Assembly (NCBI GenBank): GCA_031277885.1
Contig: JAITLM010000086.1
Location: 1-64,000, forward strand
Source: Microbacterium sp.
Lineage (GTDB): Bacteria > Actinomycetota > Actinomycetes > Actinomycetales > Microbacteriaceae
DNA length: 64,000 nucleotides
Direction: 5' to 3'
Part shown: piece after piece, positions 33,522-41,906 of the stretch
Layout of the letters: each line of letters starts with the position of its first letter
Numbering within the stretch: position 1 is the stretch's first letter
Translations under genes and position numbers: made by a program
The notes under the pieces: generated by a model
The model's database searches: none
Told to the model about the DNA's origin: nothing
The model's input: only the letters and a program-made list of their open reading frames with translations

Positions 33522-34967
33522 ATGTCACGAGTACCGGAAGGGTTCCTCTGGGGAGCCTCCACCGCCGCCCACCAGGTCGAGGGGAACAACACCTCGAGCG
33601 ACATCTGGCGCTGGGAGGGCGACGGCTTCCTCGCCGAATACTCCGGCGACGCCGACGACAGCTATCACCGCTACCCCGAGGACATGCGTCTGCTGGCCGA
33701 AGCCGGGTTGACCGCCTATCGGTTCAGCATCGAGTGGGCGCGGATCGAGCCGGAGCGCGACCGCTGGTCGCTCGCCGAGCTCGCCCACTACCGCCGCATG
33801 ATCGACACCGCCCGCGAACTCGGACTCGAGCCGGTCGTGACGCTCCACCACTTCACCTCGCCGTACTGGTTCGCCGAAGCCGGCGGCTGGATGGGGGACG
33901 AAGCGCTCGATCGCTGGCGCCGCTACGTCGAGAAGGCGTCGACGATCCTCGACGGCGTCGAATGGGTGTGCACCATCAACGAGCCCAACATGGTCGCCCT
34001 CATGCAGAAGTTCCTCGCCGGGACCGTGTCCGGAGACGGCGAGGGCCTCACGCTCGCGCACGACGGGCCGTTGACCCCGGACCCCGCGCTCGGCGAACGG
34101 ATGGTCGAGGCGCATCGGGTCGCGACCGCGGTGCTGCGCGAGCGCACCACCGCGAAGGTCGGCTGGACCATCGCCCAGCAGGCGTTCACCCCGACCCCGG
34201 GGAACGAGGAGGTGTTCCGCGAGACCACGTGGGCGTGGGAGGACCTCTATCTGGAGGCCTCGCGCGGCGACGACTTCGTCGGCGTGCAGTCGTACACGAC
34301 CCAGCCGGTGAACGAGCACGGGCCCGTGCCTCATCCGGCGCACCCGGACAACACGCTCACCGGATGGGCGTATCGTCCGGATGCTCTCGGCCTGGCCCTC
34401 CGGCATGCACACGAGGTGACGGGTCTTCCCCTGCTCGTGACGGAGAACGGCATCGCGACCGGGGATGACGAGCGCCGCATAGCCTACACGACCGAGGCCC
34501 TCCGGCATCTCGCCGCCGCGGTCGAGGACGGGATCGACGTCCGCGGCTATCTGCACTGGTCGGCGCTCGACAACTACGAGTGGGGCCACTGGGCTCCGAC
34601 GTTCGGGCTGATCGCGGTCGATCGGGAGACCTTCGCGCGCACGCCGAAGCCGAGCCTCGCCTGGCTGGGCGAGGTCGCCCGCTCCGGAGCATCCGGGATC
34701 CCCGCCGGGACCGCCTCCTTCGCCGCGGATCCGCCGGCCGCATCCGGGGCGCCGGCGCTGTTCTCCCGGGATTCCCCCTTGGGCGAGCTCCTGGACGATC
34801 AGCGCAGCAGGGCCCTGCTCGAGGCCGCGGCTCCCGGAATCGGCGCGCACCCGATGATCGGCATGGCTCGGGCCTTCCCGCTCGCCGCGATCGCCGGCAT
34901 GGCGAAGGATGTGCTCTCGGCGGAGGCGCTCGATGCCCTCGACGAACGCCTCCGCGCGATCGTCTGA
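33522..34967 (+). CDS. GH1 beta-glycosidase with C-terminal extension
   Basis: 481 residues. The GH1 barrel spans about 1-388, with FLWGASTAAHQVEG, the acid/base E154 in TINEPN and the nucleophile E308 in VTENG, and HWSALDNYEWGHW. About 93 residues follow the normal GH1 end (from GASGIPAG onward). They include FSRDSPLGELLDDQRSRALL and a helical end. The extension resembles the tail found after the Fn3 domain in many GH3 enzymes, while the neighbouring GH3 lacks such a tail; that link is inferred. It is the last gene of the operon and is followed by a strong terminator. Confidence 0.92.
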   Translation: MSRVPEGFLWGASTAAHQVEGNNTSSDIWRWEGDGFLAEYSGDADDSYHRYPEDMRLLAEAGLTAYRFSIEWARIEPERDRWSLAELAHYRRMIDTARELGLEPVVTLHHFTSPYWFAEAGGWMGDEALDRWRRYVEKASTILDGVEWVCTINEPNMVALMQKFLAGTVSGDGEGLTLAHDGPLTPDPALGERMVEAHRVATAVLRERTTAKVGWTIAQQAFTPTPGNEEVFRETTWAWEDLYLEASRGDDFVGVQSYTTQPVNEHGPVPHPAHPDNTLTGWAYRPDALGLALRHAHEVTGLPLLVTENGIATGDDERRIAYTTEALRHLAAAVEDGIDVRGYLHWSALDNYEWGHWAPTFGLIAVDRETFARTPKPSLAWLGEVARSGASGIPAGTASFAADPPAASGAPALFSRDSPLGELLDDQRSRALLEAAAPGIGAHPMIGMARAFPLAAIAGMAKDVLSAEALDALDERLRAIV

Positions 34968-34985
34968 TCCGCCCCGCGCACCAGT

Positions 34986-35021
34986 GCCCCGGGTCGCCCT
35001 CTCCGGAGGGCGGCACGGGGC
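34986..35021. terminator. Terminator between GH1 and the DUF202 operon
   Basis: GCCCCGGGTCGCCCTC (34986-35001) pairs with GAGGGCGGCACGGGGC (35006-35021) at 14 of 16 positions, with a TCCG loop. The flanking genes converge. Confidence 0.75.
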
Positions 35022-35056
35022 GCTTCGTCGTCCCCGTCAGCGTCCGACGAAAGCGT

Positions 35057-35398
35057 TCATCCGCGGCCGAGCACGAACAGCAGGCAGAGCACGCCGACGA
35101 GCAGCGTCGCGCCGGTCAGCGCGGCGACCGGCCAGCCCGAGCGCAGCACCACCGGCTCGGTCGAGGTGAGCGCCCGGTGCTGGCGCCGGTAGCGCCGGTG
35201 CGAACCGACCAGCACGATCAGCGCCAGAGCGAGACCCGCGAATCCGAGCACGAGTGCGGCGCCGCCGATCACCGACGGCAGGATCCGCATGATCACGACG
35301 GATCCCCCGGCGAGCGCGAGCGCCGTGCGCCGCCAGGCCAGAGCGGTGCGCTCGGGCTGCAGGCCGGGGTCGAAGACCCGCTCGGGTTCGCGGGTCAC
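35057..35398 (-). CDS. DUF202 membrane protein, second copy
   Basis: 113 residues. The N-terminal motif GLQPERTALAWRRTALALAG is the DUF202 signature, followed by three transmembrane helices and a short polar loop (GSHRRYRRQHRAL). The GTG start overlaps the stop of the upstream DUF202 gene (GTGA), so translation is coupled. DUF202 proteins have no settled biochemical function; yeast relatives include vacuolar phosphate-related factors. Paired DUF202 genes after a formylglycine-generating enzyme are unexplained. Confidence 0.85.
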   Translation of the reverse strand: MTREPERVFDPGLQPERTALAWRRTALALAGGSVVIMRILPSVIGGAALVLGFAGLALALIVLVGSHRRYRRQHRALTSTEPVVLRSGWPVAALTGATLLVGVLCLLFVLGRG

Positions 35399-35757
35399 GC
35401 CAGCAGCACCCCGAGCAGCACGAGCACTCCGGTCGCCACGACCACGACGGCGAGAGGGATCGCGATCCACGGCGGTCCCAGCGGAGTCGACTCCCGCAGC
35501 GAGCGCTCGGTGCGCATCCAGCCCAGCCACGCCTGGACGGGGGTCAGCAGCCCGGCCACGATGAGGAGGATCGAGGCGGCGTGCCGGAAGCCCGGGTGCA
35601 TGCCCAGCCCCAGGGCCTCGAGTGCGACGCCGCCCGCGAGCAGTGCGAGGGAGGTGCGGATCCAGGCGAGGAACGTGCGCTCATTCGCGAGGGTGAAGCG
35701 GGCGTCCGGCTCCTCACCGCGGTCGTAGACGCGCCGGGGGAAGCGGCTGGTGCTCAT
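35395..35757 (-). CDS. DUF202 membrane protein, first copy
   Basis: 120 residues. The DUF202 signature is DARFTLANERTFLAWIRTSL, followed by three transmembrane segments. The start overlaps the stop of the formylglycine-generating enzyme gene by 4 nt (ATGA), and the stop overlaps the next DUF202 gene. The three genes are therefore translationally coupled in the order FGE, DUF202, DUF202. Confidence 0.87.
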   Translation of the reverse strand: MSTSRFPRRVYDRGEEPDARFTLANERTFLAWIRTSLALLAGGVALEALGLGMHPGFRHAASILLIVAGLLTPVQAWLGWMRTERSLRESTPLGPPWIAIPLAVVVVATGVLVLLGVLLA

Positions 35758-36752
35758 GCGTTCTCCGTTCGGAGCGAGACGGTGCGGAATCCGGCGTTGC
35801 CCATCGACGAGTCGGGCGTGTTCGAGCTGCGCGCGGAGTTGCGGTAGCGGTTGCAGTAGGAGATGTGGCACAGATAGCTGCCGCCGCGCAGCACGCGCGC
35901 CATGCCCAGCGACGGCCCGCGCGGGTCCGCCTCGGCCGAGCGCTCGTATGCGCGCGGATCGAACCAGTCCGCGCACCACGCCCACACGTTGCCGACCGGC
36001 TGGAACAGCCCGTACCCGTTGGCGGCGAAGGCGCGCACGGGAGCGGTGGTCAGCCAGCCGTCCTCGAGGGTGTTCTCGCGCGGGAACGAGCCCTGCCAGA
36101 TGTTCGTGCGCCAGCCGCCGTCGTCCGGCTCCTGGTCGCCCCAGGGGTACTTCGCGCCGTCGAGTCCGCCCCGGGCGGCATACTCCCACTCCGCCTCGGT
36201 GGGCAGGCGCCGGCCGGCCCAGGCGCAGTACGCCAGGGCGTCGTTCCAGCTCAGGTGCACGACGGGGTGGTCGGCGAGCGCGTCCAGATCCGAGCGGGAT
36301 CCGCCGGGGTGCGCCCAGTCCGCGCCGCGCACGCCGTACCACCAGGGCGTGCCGGCGGCCGGGCCCATGATGTCGGCGTCGGGGGCGCTCACGGCCAGGT
36401 GGAACACGGCGGAGAAGCCGAAGGTCTCGGCCTCTGTGCGGTAGCCGGTGTCCTCGACGAAACGGGCGAAGTCGGCGTTCGTGACCGTGGTCGCATCGAT
36501 CTCGAAGGCTTCGAGCGCGACCCGGTGCCGGGGCGTCTCGCCGTCGCCCCGGTTCTCATCGCCGGAGGAATCGCCCATGACGAAGGATCCGGCGGGGATG
36601 CGCGCCTGCGCGATCGCGTGCCGGCCGGCCGTGTCTCCCCCGCCCGCCTCCCGCGCGCCGAGCAGCGGAAGCGTCGCGCGACCGCCGGAGAGCACGTCGC
36701 GCGGCGGAGCGCCGCAGGCGCAGTCGGGACCGCAGGAGGTCGATTCACCCAT
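35754..36752 (-). CDS. Formylglycine-generating enzyme (sulfatase-maturing)
   Basis: 332 residues of the SUMF1/FGE family. This copper-dependent oxidase converts the Cys of C-x-P-x-R in sulfatases to formylglycine. Motifs are IPAGSFVMGDSSGDENRGDG near the N-terminus, LPTEAEWEYAARGG, GNVWAWCADWF, and the active-site pair C295/C300 in YLCHISYCNRYRNSAR. The pair corresponds to the catalytic cysteines of the mycobacterial enzyme. The N-terminus is Cys-rich (SCGPDCACG). The ATG at 36750-36752 follows GAGGAAG; an in-frame ATG eight codons upstream has no ribosome binding site. It should activate the sulfatases at 19581 and 25000. Confidence 0.95.
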   Translation of the reverse strand: MGESTSCGPDCACGAPPRDVLSGGRATLPLLGAREAGGGDTAGRHAIAQARIPAGSFVMGDSSGDENRGDGETPRHRVALEAFEIDATTVTNADFARFVEDTGYRTEAETFGFSAVFHLAVSAPDADIMGPAAGTPWWYGVRGADWAHPGGSRSDLDALADHPVVHLSWNDALAYCAWAGRRLPTEAEWEYAARGGLDGAKYPWGDQEPDDGGWRTNIWQGSFPRENTLEDGWLTTAPVRAFAANGYGLFQPVGNVWAWCADWFDPRAYERSAEADPRGPSLGMARVLRGGSYLCHISYCNRYRNSARSSNTPDSSMGNAGFRTVSLRTENA

Positions 36753-36830
36753 GGGATCCATCTTCCTCGCTGTCACGCCCGCGGGCGAAACCGGCGCGTG
36801 CTCTCCGCACCGCGCGGCGGGCCAAGGCTG

Positions 36831-37913
36831 TCAGCGCAGCGCGATAGGCACGTCGGATCCGCCCTCATGGGTGAGCCGGGATCCCATCTGCACGAGCTGC
36901 GGCTCGGCGGCGAAGCCGCCTGCGAAGAGCGCCTGCCCCTGCGCGAACCGCGGCGAGCGCTCCAGGATCTCGCGTGGAGCGAAGCCGAACACCTCGCCGA
37001 GCTCGGCGAGATCGCGCTCGGAGCTCATCTTCATGAGGGCGAGGTTGTCGCACTGGGAGATGACGTTCGGGTGCACCTTCGAGGGGCGCTGCGTCGACAG
37101 CAGCAGCCAGAGTCCGTACTTGCGCCCCTCCGCCGCGATCTGGACGATGCGGTCGGTGAGCAGCCGCTGCAGCGGCGTCGCCGCCTCGGGACCGCAGAGG
37201 TTGTGCGCCTCGTCGATCACGATGAGCCGGCCGACGCGCTCCTGACGCCGCGCCCAGAGCTCGTCGAGCACGGCGAGGGCCGCGGTCTGCATCTGCGCGG
37301 GCGTCGCGAAGTGGCCGAGATCGACCACGGTGGCGTCGGCGCGGTCCCCCACGATGTCCGTGACGTCCCTGCGGTCCCAGGCCCACATGTCCCAGTCCGG
37401 GAGGCCGAGGTTCTCGATCCGCGTCGCGATGCGGGCGTAGCCGGGGTCCCCGGTCGAGCGCAGCCACTCGACGACGGGCGCCTCCTCGTCGACGAGGTAC
37501 TGGGTGTCGATCCGCAGCATGAGGTTGTAGTCCTCGGCGTCGCGGATCGGATCCAGCTGCAGCATCGCCGCCCGCGCGCGGATGTCCAGGTCGACGAAGC
37601 GCACGAGCAGCCGCTGCGTGTGGCCCGGCGCGGAGTGCAGGACGCGCACATCGCGCTCCCGGAGCAGATCCGCCTCCGCGGCGGGTGCGTCGTCGCGCAC
37701 CTTCCCGAGCGACACGAAATCCGAGTTCGGATCGAACACGACCAGCGGAAGCCGGGTGTGCAGCAGCAGCTGCTCGAGCAGCACGCCGAGCGCGTAGGTC
37801 TTGCCGGATCCGCTCTGCCCGCACCAGAACGTGTGACGGTTGAGTCGCGACGCATGCAGGAAGGCGGGGGCGTCGGAGTCCAGGAGCGTGCCGATGGGCA
37901 GTTCAGCGGGCAT
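36831..37913 (-). CDS. HerA/DUF853-like ATP-binding protein
   Basis: About 360 residues. Walker A is FWCGQSGSGKTYALGVLLEQ near residue 30 and Walker B is GRLIVIDEAHNLC. A sensor region (GLWLLLSTQRPSKVHPNVIS) follows. This is the RecA-fold of HerA/FtsK-type ATPases. AGGA lies 8 nt before the chosen ATG; an in-frame ATG is at 37922. There is no NurA-like nuclease next to it, so a DNA-end-processing role is uncertain. It lies on the same strand between hmuT (55 nt upstream) and the FGE gene (78 nt downstream). Confidence 0.82.
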   Translation of the reverse strand: MPAELPIGTLLDSDAPAFLHASRLNRHTFWCGQSGSGKTYALGVLLEQLLLHTRLPLVVFDPNSDFVSLGKVRDDAPAAEADLLRERDVRVLHSAPGHTQRLLVRFVDLDIRARAAMLQLDPIRDAEDYNLMLRIDTQYLVDEEAPVVEWLRSTGDPGYARIATRIENLGLPDWDMWAWDRRDVTDIVGDRADATVVDLGHFATPAQMQTAALAVLDELWARRQERVGRLIVIDEAHNLCGPEAATPLQRLLTDRIVQIAAEGRKYGLWLLLSTQRPSKVHPNVISQCDNLALMKMSSERDLAELGEVFGFAPREILERSPRFAQGQALFAGGFAAEPQLVQMGSRLTHEGGSDVPIALR

Positions 37914-37968
37914 GCTCGACATCCTAGGGAAAAGCCGTCGGGCGACGACGGCGTCGAACTCCTCCCGT

Positions 37969-39084
37969 CTAGCCGGACGCGCCGCTGTCCGGTGCGTAGA
38001 GGGCGCGCGCGAGACCGTCCATGATGTCGGGGAGCAGCGTTCCGGCCGCGAAGATCCGGGTGTCCTCGGCATCGATGATCCTCCGGTGCTCGCCCGCCGT
38101 GGTCAGGGCGATGCTGGGCTGCGCGGCGAGCAGGCCGTCGATGCCGCCCGCGCTCTCCAGTCCCTTCGTCATGACGAGGATCACATCGGGGTCGATCTTG
38201 ACGAGGGCTTCCGGCGTCAGCGGCCGCTCGCCGACCCACCCGGCATCGGATGCGGCGTCGACCGCGCCGACCGAGGAGATCAGGCTGTCCGCTCCGCTCC
38301 CCTTGCCGAACAGGTAGTACACGCCCGCGGTGCCGCGCACGTAGAGGAACACGACCCGCGGTCGCCGGGACGGATCGTCCGGCAGCAGCCGAGCGATCTC
38401 CGCGGTCTTGCTCCCGATCGCGGCGCGCAGGGCGCCGTTCACCGTCTCGGCGGCCGGGGCGATGCCGAGAGCCGCCGCCACCTGGCCGATCGCGCGGTAG
38501 GTGCTCTCGGCATCCGTCGCCCGATCGATCGTGACGACCGGGATCCCGGCGTCGCCGAGCTGGAGCACGACGTCGGTGGGGCCGATCGAGCCGTCGGTGA
38601 GGATCAGGGTGGGCTTCAGCGCGAGAACGGCCTCCGCATCGATCGTGTGGCCCTTCTTGGTGACCACGGGAAGCGCCGCCGTCTCCGGCAGGTCCGTGGA
38701 GACGTCGCGTCCGACCAGATGATCGCCGAGCCCGAGCGCGTGCACGAGCTCGGCGACCGTGCCGCTGAGCGAGAGCGCCACGATGCGGGACGTGTCGCGC
38801 ACGGTCACCTCGCGTCCGCCGCCGTCCGCGGACTGCACGGTGGCGGGAAGCCGCGGCGCCGGTGCGGTGATCGGCGGCATCGTCGGCCCGCCGATCACGA
38901 CGGTCGAGGGCCCCTCGACCGCGCGCGGGTTCTCGACGGGGGTCAATGAGGCGAGGGCCGGAAGTGCGGGCCGGGACGACGCCGGCGCCGCGAGCTGCGT
39001 GGCTCCGGTGTCGCAGGCGGCGAGCGCCAGCGCGAGGAAGGCCGTTCCGATCGCCGCCGCGATCCGCCTGGTCGTTCGCCTCAC
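37969..39084 (-). CDS. hmuT: Heme ABC transporter substrate-binding lipoprotein
   Basis: 371 residues. The signal peptide ends in the lipobox LALAAC, so the protein is lipid-anchored outside the membrane. The TroA/BtuF-type fold (RIVALSLSGTVAELVHALGL, then GIPVVTIDRATDAESTYRAI, and late IDPDVILVMTKGLES) is that of heme and siderophore binders. GTG at 39082-39084 is chosen because GAAGGG precedes it and the signal peptide follows. It diverges from hmuUV across an IdeR-like box, which implies induction under iron limitation. Confidence 0.9.
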   Translation of the reverse strand: MRRTTRRIAAAIGTAFLALALAACDTGATQLAAPASSRPALPALASLTPVENPRAVEGPSTVVIGGPTMPPITAPAPRLPATVQSADGGGREVTVRDTSRIVALSLSGTVAELVHALGLGDHLVGRDVSTDLPETAALPVVTKKGHTIDAEAVLALKPTLILTDGSIGPTDVVLQLGDAGIPVVTIDRATDAESTYRAIGQVAAALGIAPAAETVNGALRAAIGSKTAEIARLLPDDPSRRPRVVFLYVRGTAGVYYLFGKGSGADSLISSVGAVDAASDAGWVGERPLTPEALVKIDPDVILVMTKGLESAGGIDGLLAAQPSIALTTAGEHRRIIDAEDTRIFAAGTLLPDIMDGLARALYAPDSGASG

Positions 39085-39105
39085 ACCCGCACCCTTCGAC
39101 AATGG

Positions 39106-39124
39106 TTAAGTAAGCCTAACCTAA
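39106..39124. promoter_or_regulatory. IdeR/DtxR iron box between hmuT and hmuU
   Basis: The 19-mer TTAAGTAAGCCTAACCTAA matches the DtxR/IdeR consensus TTAGGTTAGSCTAACCTAA at 17 positions (minus-strand reading). It covers the divergent promoter region, overlapping the TAAGAT -10-like element of hmuU. Confidence 0.85.
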
Positions 39125-39133
39125 GATGATTCC

Positions 39134-40228
39134 ATGCCCTCTTCTCCCCTGGCGCCCCCGGCGGCGGCCCTCCCGCCGCGCGCACCGAGGCCGCGCGCCC
39201 GCCGTGCACGGGTTCTGGTGCCCGCCGCACTCGGCGCCGCGCTCCTCGTGGCGGTGATCCTCTCCGCCGGCGTCGGCCAGCTCGCCGTGGCTCCGGCCGA
39301 GGTGCTCGGCGCACTGCTCCGCCCCCTCGGTGCGACCGCCCTGCCGCAGCCGGAGGAGATCGCGACGGCGACCCTGTGGTCGATCCGCTTCCCGCGCGTC
39401 GTGATGGCGATGCTGGTCGGTGCGGCGCTGGCCGTGGCGGGCCTGCTGATGCAGGCGGTCTTCGGGAACCCTCTTGCCGAGCCGGGCGTGGTCGGCGTGT
39501 CCTCGGGCGCCGCCGTCGGCGCGGGCGTGTGCATCGTCTTCGGCCTGAGCGCGCTGGGCCCGTGGACCGTGCCGGCCTTCGCCTTCATCGCCGGGCTCGG
39601 CGTCAGCCTCGCCGTCTATGCGCTCAGCCGCGCGGGCGGGCGCACCGAGGTCATCACGCTGATCCTCACCGGCATCGCCGTGAACGCGGTCGCCGGCGCG
39701 GCGATCGCCCTGCTCACCTTCCTCGGCGACACCCAGTCGCGGGAGCAGATCGTGTTCTGGCAGCTCGGCAGCCTCGCGGGGAGCCGTTGGCCGCAGGCGG
39801 CCGTGATCCTGCCGCTCCTGCTCATCGGGATCCTGATCGCCCTGCTCATCGCGCACCGGCTCGATCTGCTCTCGCTCGGCGAGCGCACCGCAGGGCATCT
39901 CGGCGTGCACGTCGAACGGCTCCGCCTCGGGACGATCGTGCTCGTCGCGCTGCTGGTGGGGGCGGCGGTCGCCTTCGCCGGGATCATCTCGTTCGTGGGG
40001 CTGGTGGTCCCGCACCTCATGAGGATGCTCCTCGGCCCCGCGCATCGTCCGCTGATCGTGGCGAGCGCCCTGGGCGGCGCCCTCCTGCTCACCCTCGCGG
40101 ACCTCGGCGCGCGGACGATCGTGCCGATGGCCGATCTGCCCCTGGGAATCCTGACCTCGCTGATCGGCGGCCCGTTCTTCTTCTGGCTCCTGCGCCGCAC
40201 CCGGCGATCCGCGGGGGGCTGGGCATGA
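39134..40228 (+). CDS. hmuU: Heme ABC transporter permease
   Basis: 364 residues of the FecCD family with about 9-10 transmembrane helices. It has FPRVVMAMLVGAALAVAGLL, NPLAEPGVVGVSSGAAVGAG, and the coupling region GVHVERLRLGTIV before IISFVGLVVPHLMRMLLGP. TAAGAT (39122-39127) lies 6 nt before the ATG, so the mRNA may be leaderless. The stop overlaps the hmuV start (ATGA). Confidence 0.94.
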   Translation: MPSSPLAPPAAALPPRAPRPRARRARVLVPAALGAALLVAVILSAGVGQLAVAPAEVLGALLRPLGATALPQPEEIATATLWSIRFPRVVMAMLVGAALAVAGLLMQAVFGNPLAEPGVVGVSSGAAVGAGVCIVFGLSALGPWTVPAFAFIAGLGVSLAVYALSRAGGRTEVITLILTGIAVNAVAGAAIALLTFLGDTQSREQIVFWQLGSLAGSRWPQAAVILPLLLIGILIALLIAHRLDLLSLGERTAGHLGVHVERLRLGTIVLVALLVGAAVAFAGIISFVGLVVPHLMRMLLGPAHRPLIVASALGGALLLTLADLGARTIVPMADLPLGILTSLIGGPFFFWLLRRTRRSAGGWA

Positions 40229-41004
40229 GCGCGACCGTGGCCGAGCTGCGAGCGGTGCAGGTCGCGCGCGGCGGGAGGGCGCTGCTCGACGGCGTCGATC
40301 TGACCCTGCACGCGGGCGAGGTGCTGGCGGTGCTCGGCCCCAACGGCGCCGGGAAGTCGACCCTGCTGGGCGTGCTCGCGGGAGACCTGCACCCCGATTC
40401 GGGGGAAGTCCTCATCGACGATCGCCCGCTGTCGGACTGGCGCGTCGGGGATCTGTCCCGGCGACGCGGAGTGCTGCTGCAGGAGAACAGCACGGCGTTC
40501 CCCTTCGTGGTGCACGAGGTGGTGCGGATGGGGCGCGCACCCTGGCGTCGCACGCCGAGATCCGAGGAGGACGACGAAGCCGTCTCAGAAGCGATCTCCG
40601 CCGCCGACATCGGCCCGCTGGCCGAGCGCGCCGTGCCGACGCTGTCCGGCGGCGAGCGGGCGCGCACCGCGTTCGCGCGCGTGATCGCCGGCCGCACGGG
40701 GATGCTCCTGCTGGACGAGCCGACCGCCGCCCTCGACCTCGGGCATCAGGAGGCGCTGCTGTCTCTCGCCCGAGCGCACGCGCGGTCCGGAGACGCGGTG
40801 CTGGTCATCCTCCACGATCTGAATCTCGCCGCCGCCTTCGCGGACCGCGTCCTGCTGCTGCAGGAGGGGCGTGTGGCCGCGTGCGGGACGCCCGCCGAGG
40901 TGCTGACCGAGACCACCGTGTCGACCGTCTACCGGACGCCGGTCGAGGTGATCCCGCACCCGGTCACCGGCCGTGGCATCATCCTGCCGCGGCGCCCGAT
41001 GTGA
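40225..41004 (+). CDS. hmuV: Heme ABC transporter ATP-binding protein
   Basis: 259 residues. Walker A is VLGPNGAGKSTLL, the ABC signature is LSGGERARTAFARV, and Walker B is GMLLLDEPTAALDL, followed by the H-loop in ILHDLNLAAAFADR. The subgroup is that of heme/iron-siderophore importers. The start overlaps hmuU by 4 nt, so the two are co-translated. HmuT, HmuU and HmuV form one importer across the cytoplasmic membrane. Confidence 0.95.
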   Translation: MSATVAELRAVQVARGGRALLDGVDLTLHAGEVLAVLGPNGAGKSTLLGVLAGDLHPDSGEVLIDDRPLSDWRVGDLSRRRGVLLQENSTAFPFVVHEVVRMGRAPWRRTPRSEEDDEAVSEAISAADIGPLAERAVPTLSGGERARTAFARVIAGRTGMLLLDEPTAALDLGHQEALLSLARAHARSGDAVLVILHDLNLAAAFADRVLLLQEGRVAACGTPAEVLTETTVSTVYRTPVEVIPHPVTGRGIILPRRPM

Positions 41005-41008
41005 AGGG

Positions 41009-41036
41009 CGCCGCGGCAGGATGCCGTGCCGCGGCG
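41009..41036. terminator. Terminator between hmuV and the single HtaA gene
   Basis: CGCCGCGGCA (41009-41018) and TGCCGCGGCG (41027-41036) are exact reverse complements with an 8-nt loop, between convergent genes. Confidence 0.8.
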
Positions 41037-41041
41037 AACGC

Positions 41042-41842
41042 TCAGCGACGCCGGCGGATCGCGATCGCGGTGGCGACCGCCCCTCCCCCGACGACGACGG
41101 CGCCGAGCGTGATCGGGATCCACGGCACGGTCCCGGGCTCGCCGGCAGCATCCGCCGCCGGCACCGCCGTCTGCGACGGCGACGGGGCGAGGGTCGACAC
41201 CGGGACGGGCTCCGCAGCGGGGCAGGAGAGCTGCACGGTCGCGGTGACCGGATCCAGCTCCTCTCCTTCGGCGTAGAAGCCACCGAACGCGGGTGCTCCC
41301 GCGGCGCTCAGCGCCAGCGGCACTGCGCTGAGGGTCAGCGCTCCCGCCGCGGCATCGACCGCCGGTGCCGCCGCCAGGGTCCCGATCTCCGTCTGTTTCG
41401 CGTCGATCGCGGGAGCGCCCGAGGTGTCGGTGCCGCGCACGTCGAGGAGCAGCGTCGCTCGGCCGTCGCCGTCGATCCGCAGCGTCGGCGACGCGATGGT
41501 GAGGTCGAGGATCCCGCCGTGGCCCGTGAAGTGCACGGAACCGGGGAAGGCGACGCGTCCGGCCCCGCTGACGGGGTCGATCTCTCCGGTCGCCCCGGTG
41601 AAGGCGAAGGCGGGTGTGGCGTAGGTCGCGCCGTCGCCGGCCTCCCAGCCCCCCTTGGCGATGGTGCCCGAGATGTAGGAGCGGAAGGACTCCTTGACGC
41701 CCCAGGTGAGCGTTCCACCCTGCACCGTGCAGGAGGCCGAGGCCGAGGCGGGTGCGGGCGTCGCTGCGCCGGCCGCGGGAGCGACGACGAGGACTCCGCC
41801 GAGGAGCAGAGCGGCAGCGGCGGACAGGCGTGCGATGTTCAT
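41042..41842 (-). CDS. HtaA-domain heme-binding surface protein (one domain)
   Basis: 266 residues. A Sec signal peptide (LLLGGVLVVAPAAGAA) is followed by one HtaA domain (about 38-200). This begins LTWGVKESFRSYISGTIAKG and contains VHFTGHGGILDLTIASPTLR and AFGGFYAEGEELDPV. HtaA domains bind heme through Tyr and His residues. A Pro/Ala linker, one transmembrane helix and RRRR at the C-terminus anchor it in the membrane, with no sortase motif. The gene lies 64 nt downstream of the larger HtaA gene on the same strand and probably shares its iron-controlled transcript. Confidence 0.92.
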   Translation of the reverse strand: MNIARLSAAAALLLGGVLVVAPAAGAATPAPASASASCTVQGGTLTWGVKESFRSYISGTIAKGGWEAGDGATYATPAFAFTGATGEIDPVSGAGRVAFPGSVHFTGHGGILDLTIASPTLRIDGDGRATLLLDVRGTDTSGAPAIDAKQTEIGTLAAAPAVDAAAGALTLSAVPLALSAAGAPAFGGFYAEGEELDPVTATVQLSCPAAEPVPVSTLAPSPSQTAVPAADAAGEPGTVPWIPITLGAVVVGGGAVATAIAIRRRR

Positions 41843-41906
41843 GAAGCCTCCATGCGCGGGGATGCCCGCCCGTCATCCGCCGGGCGGGCATCCTTCGGCG
41901 TGTCGA

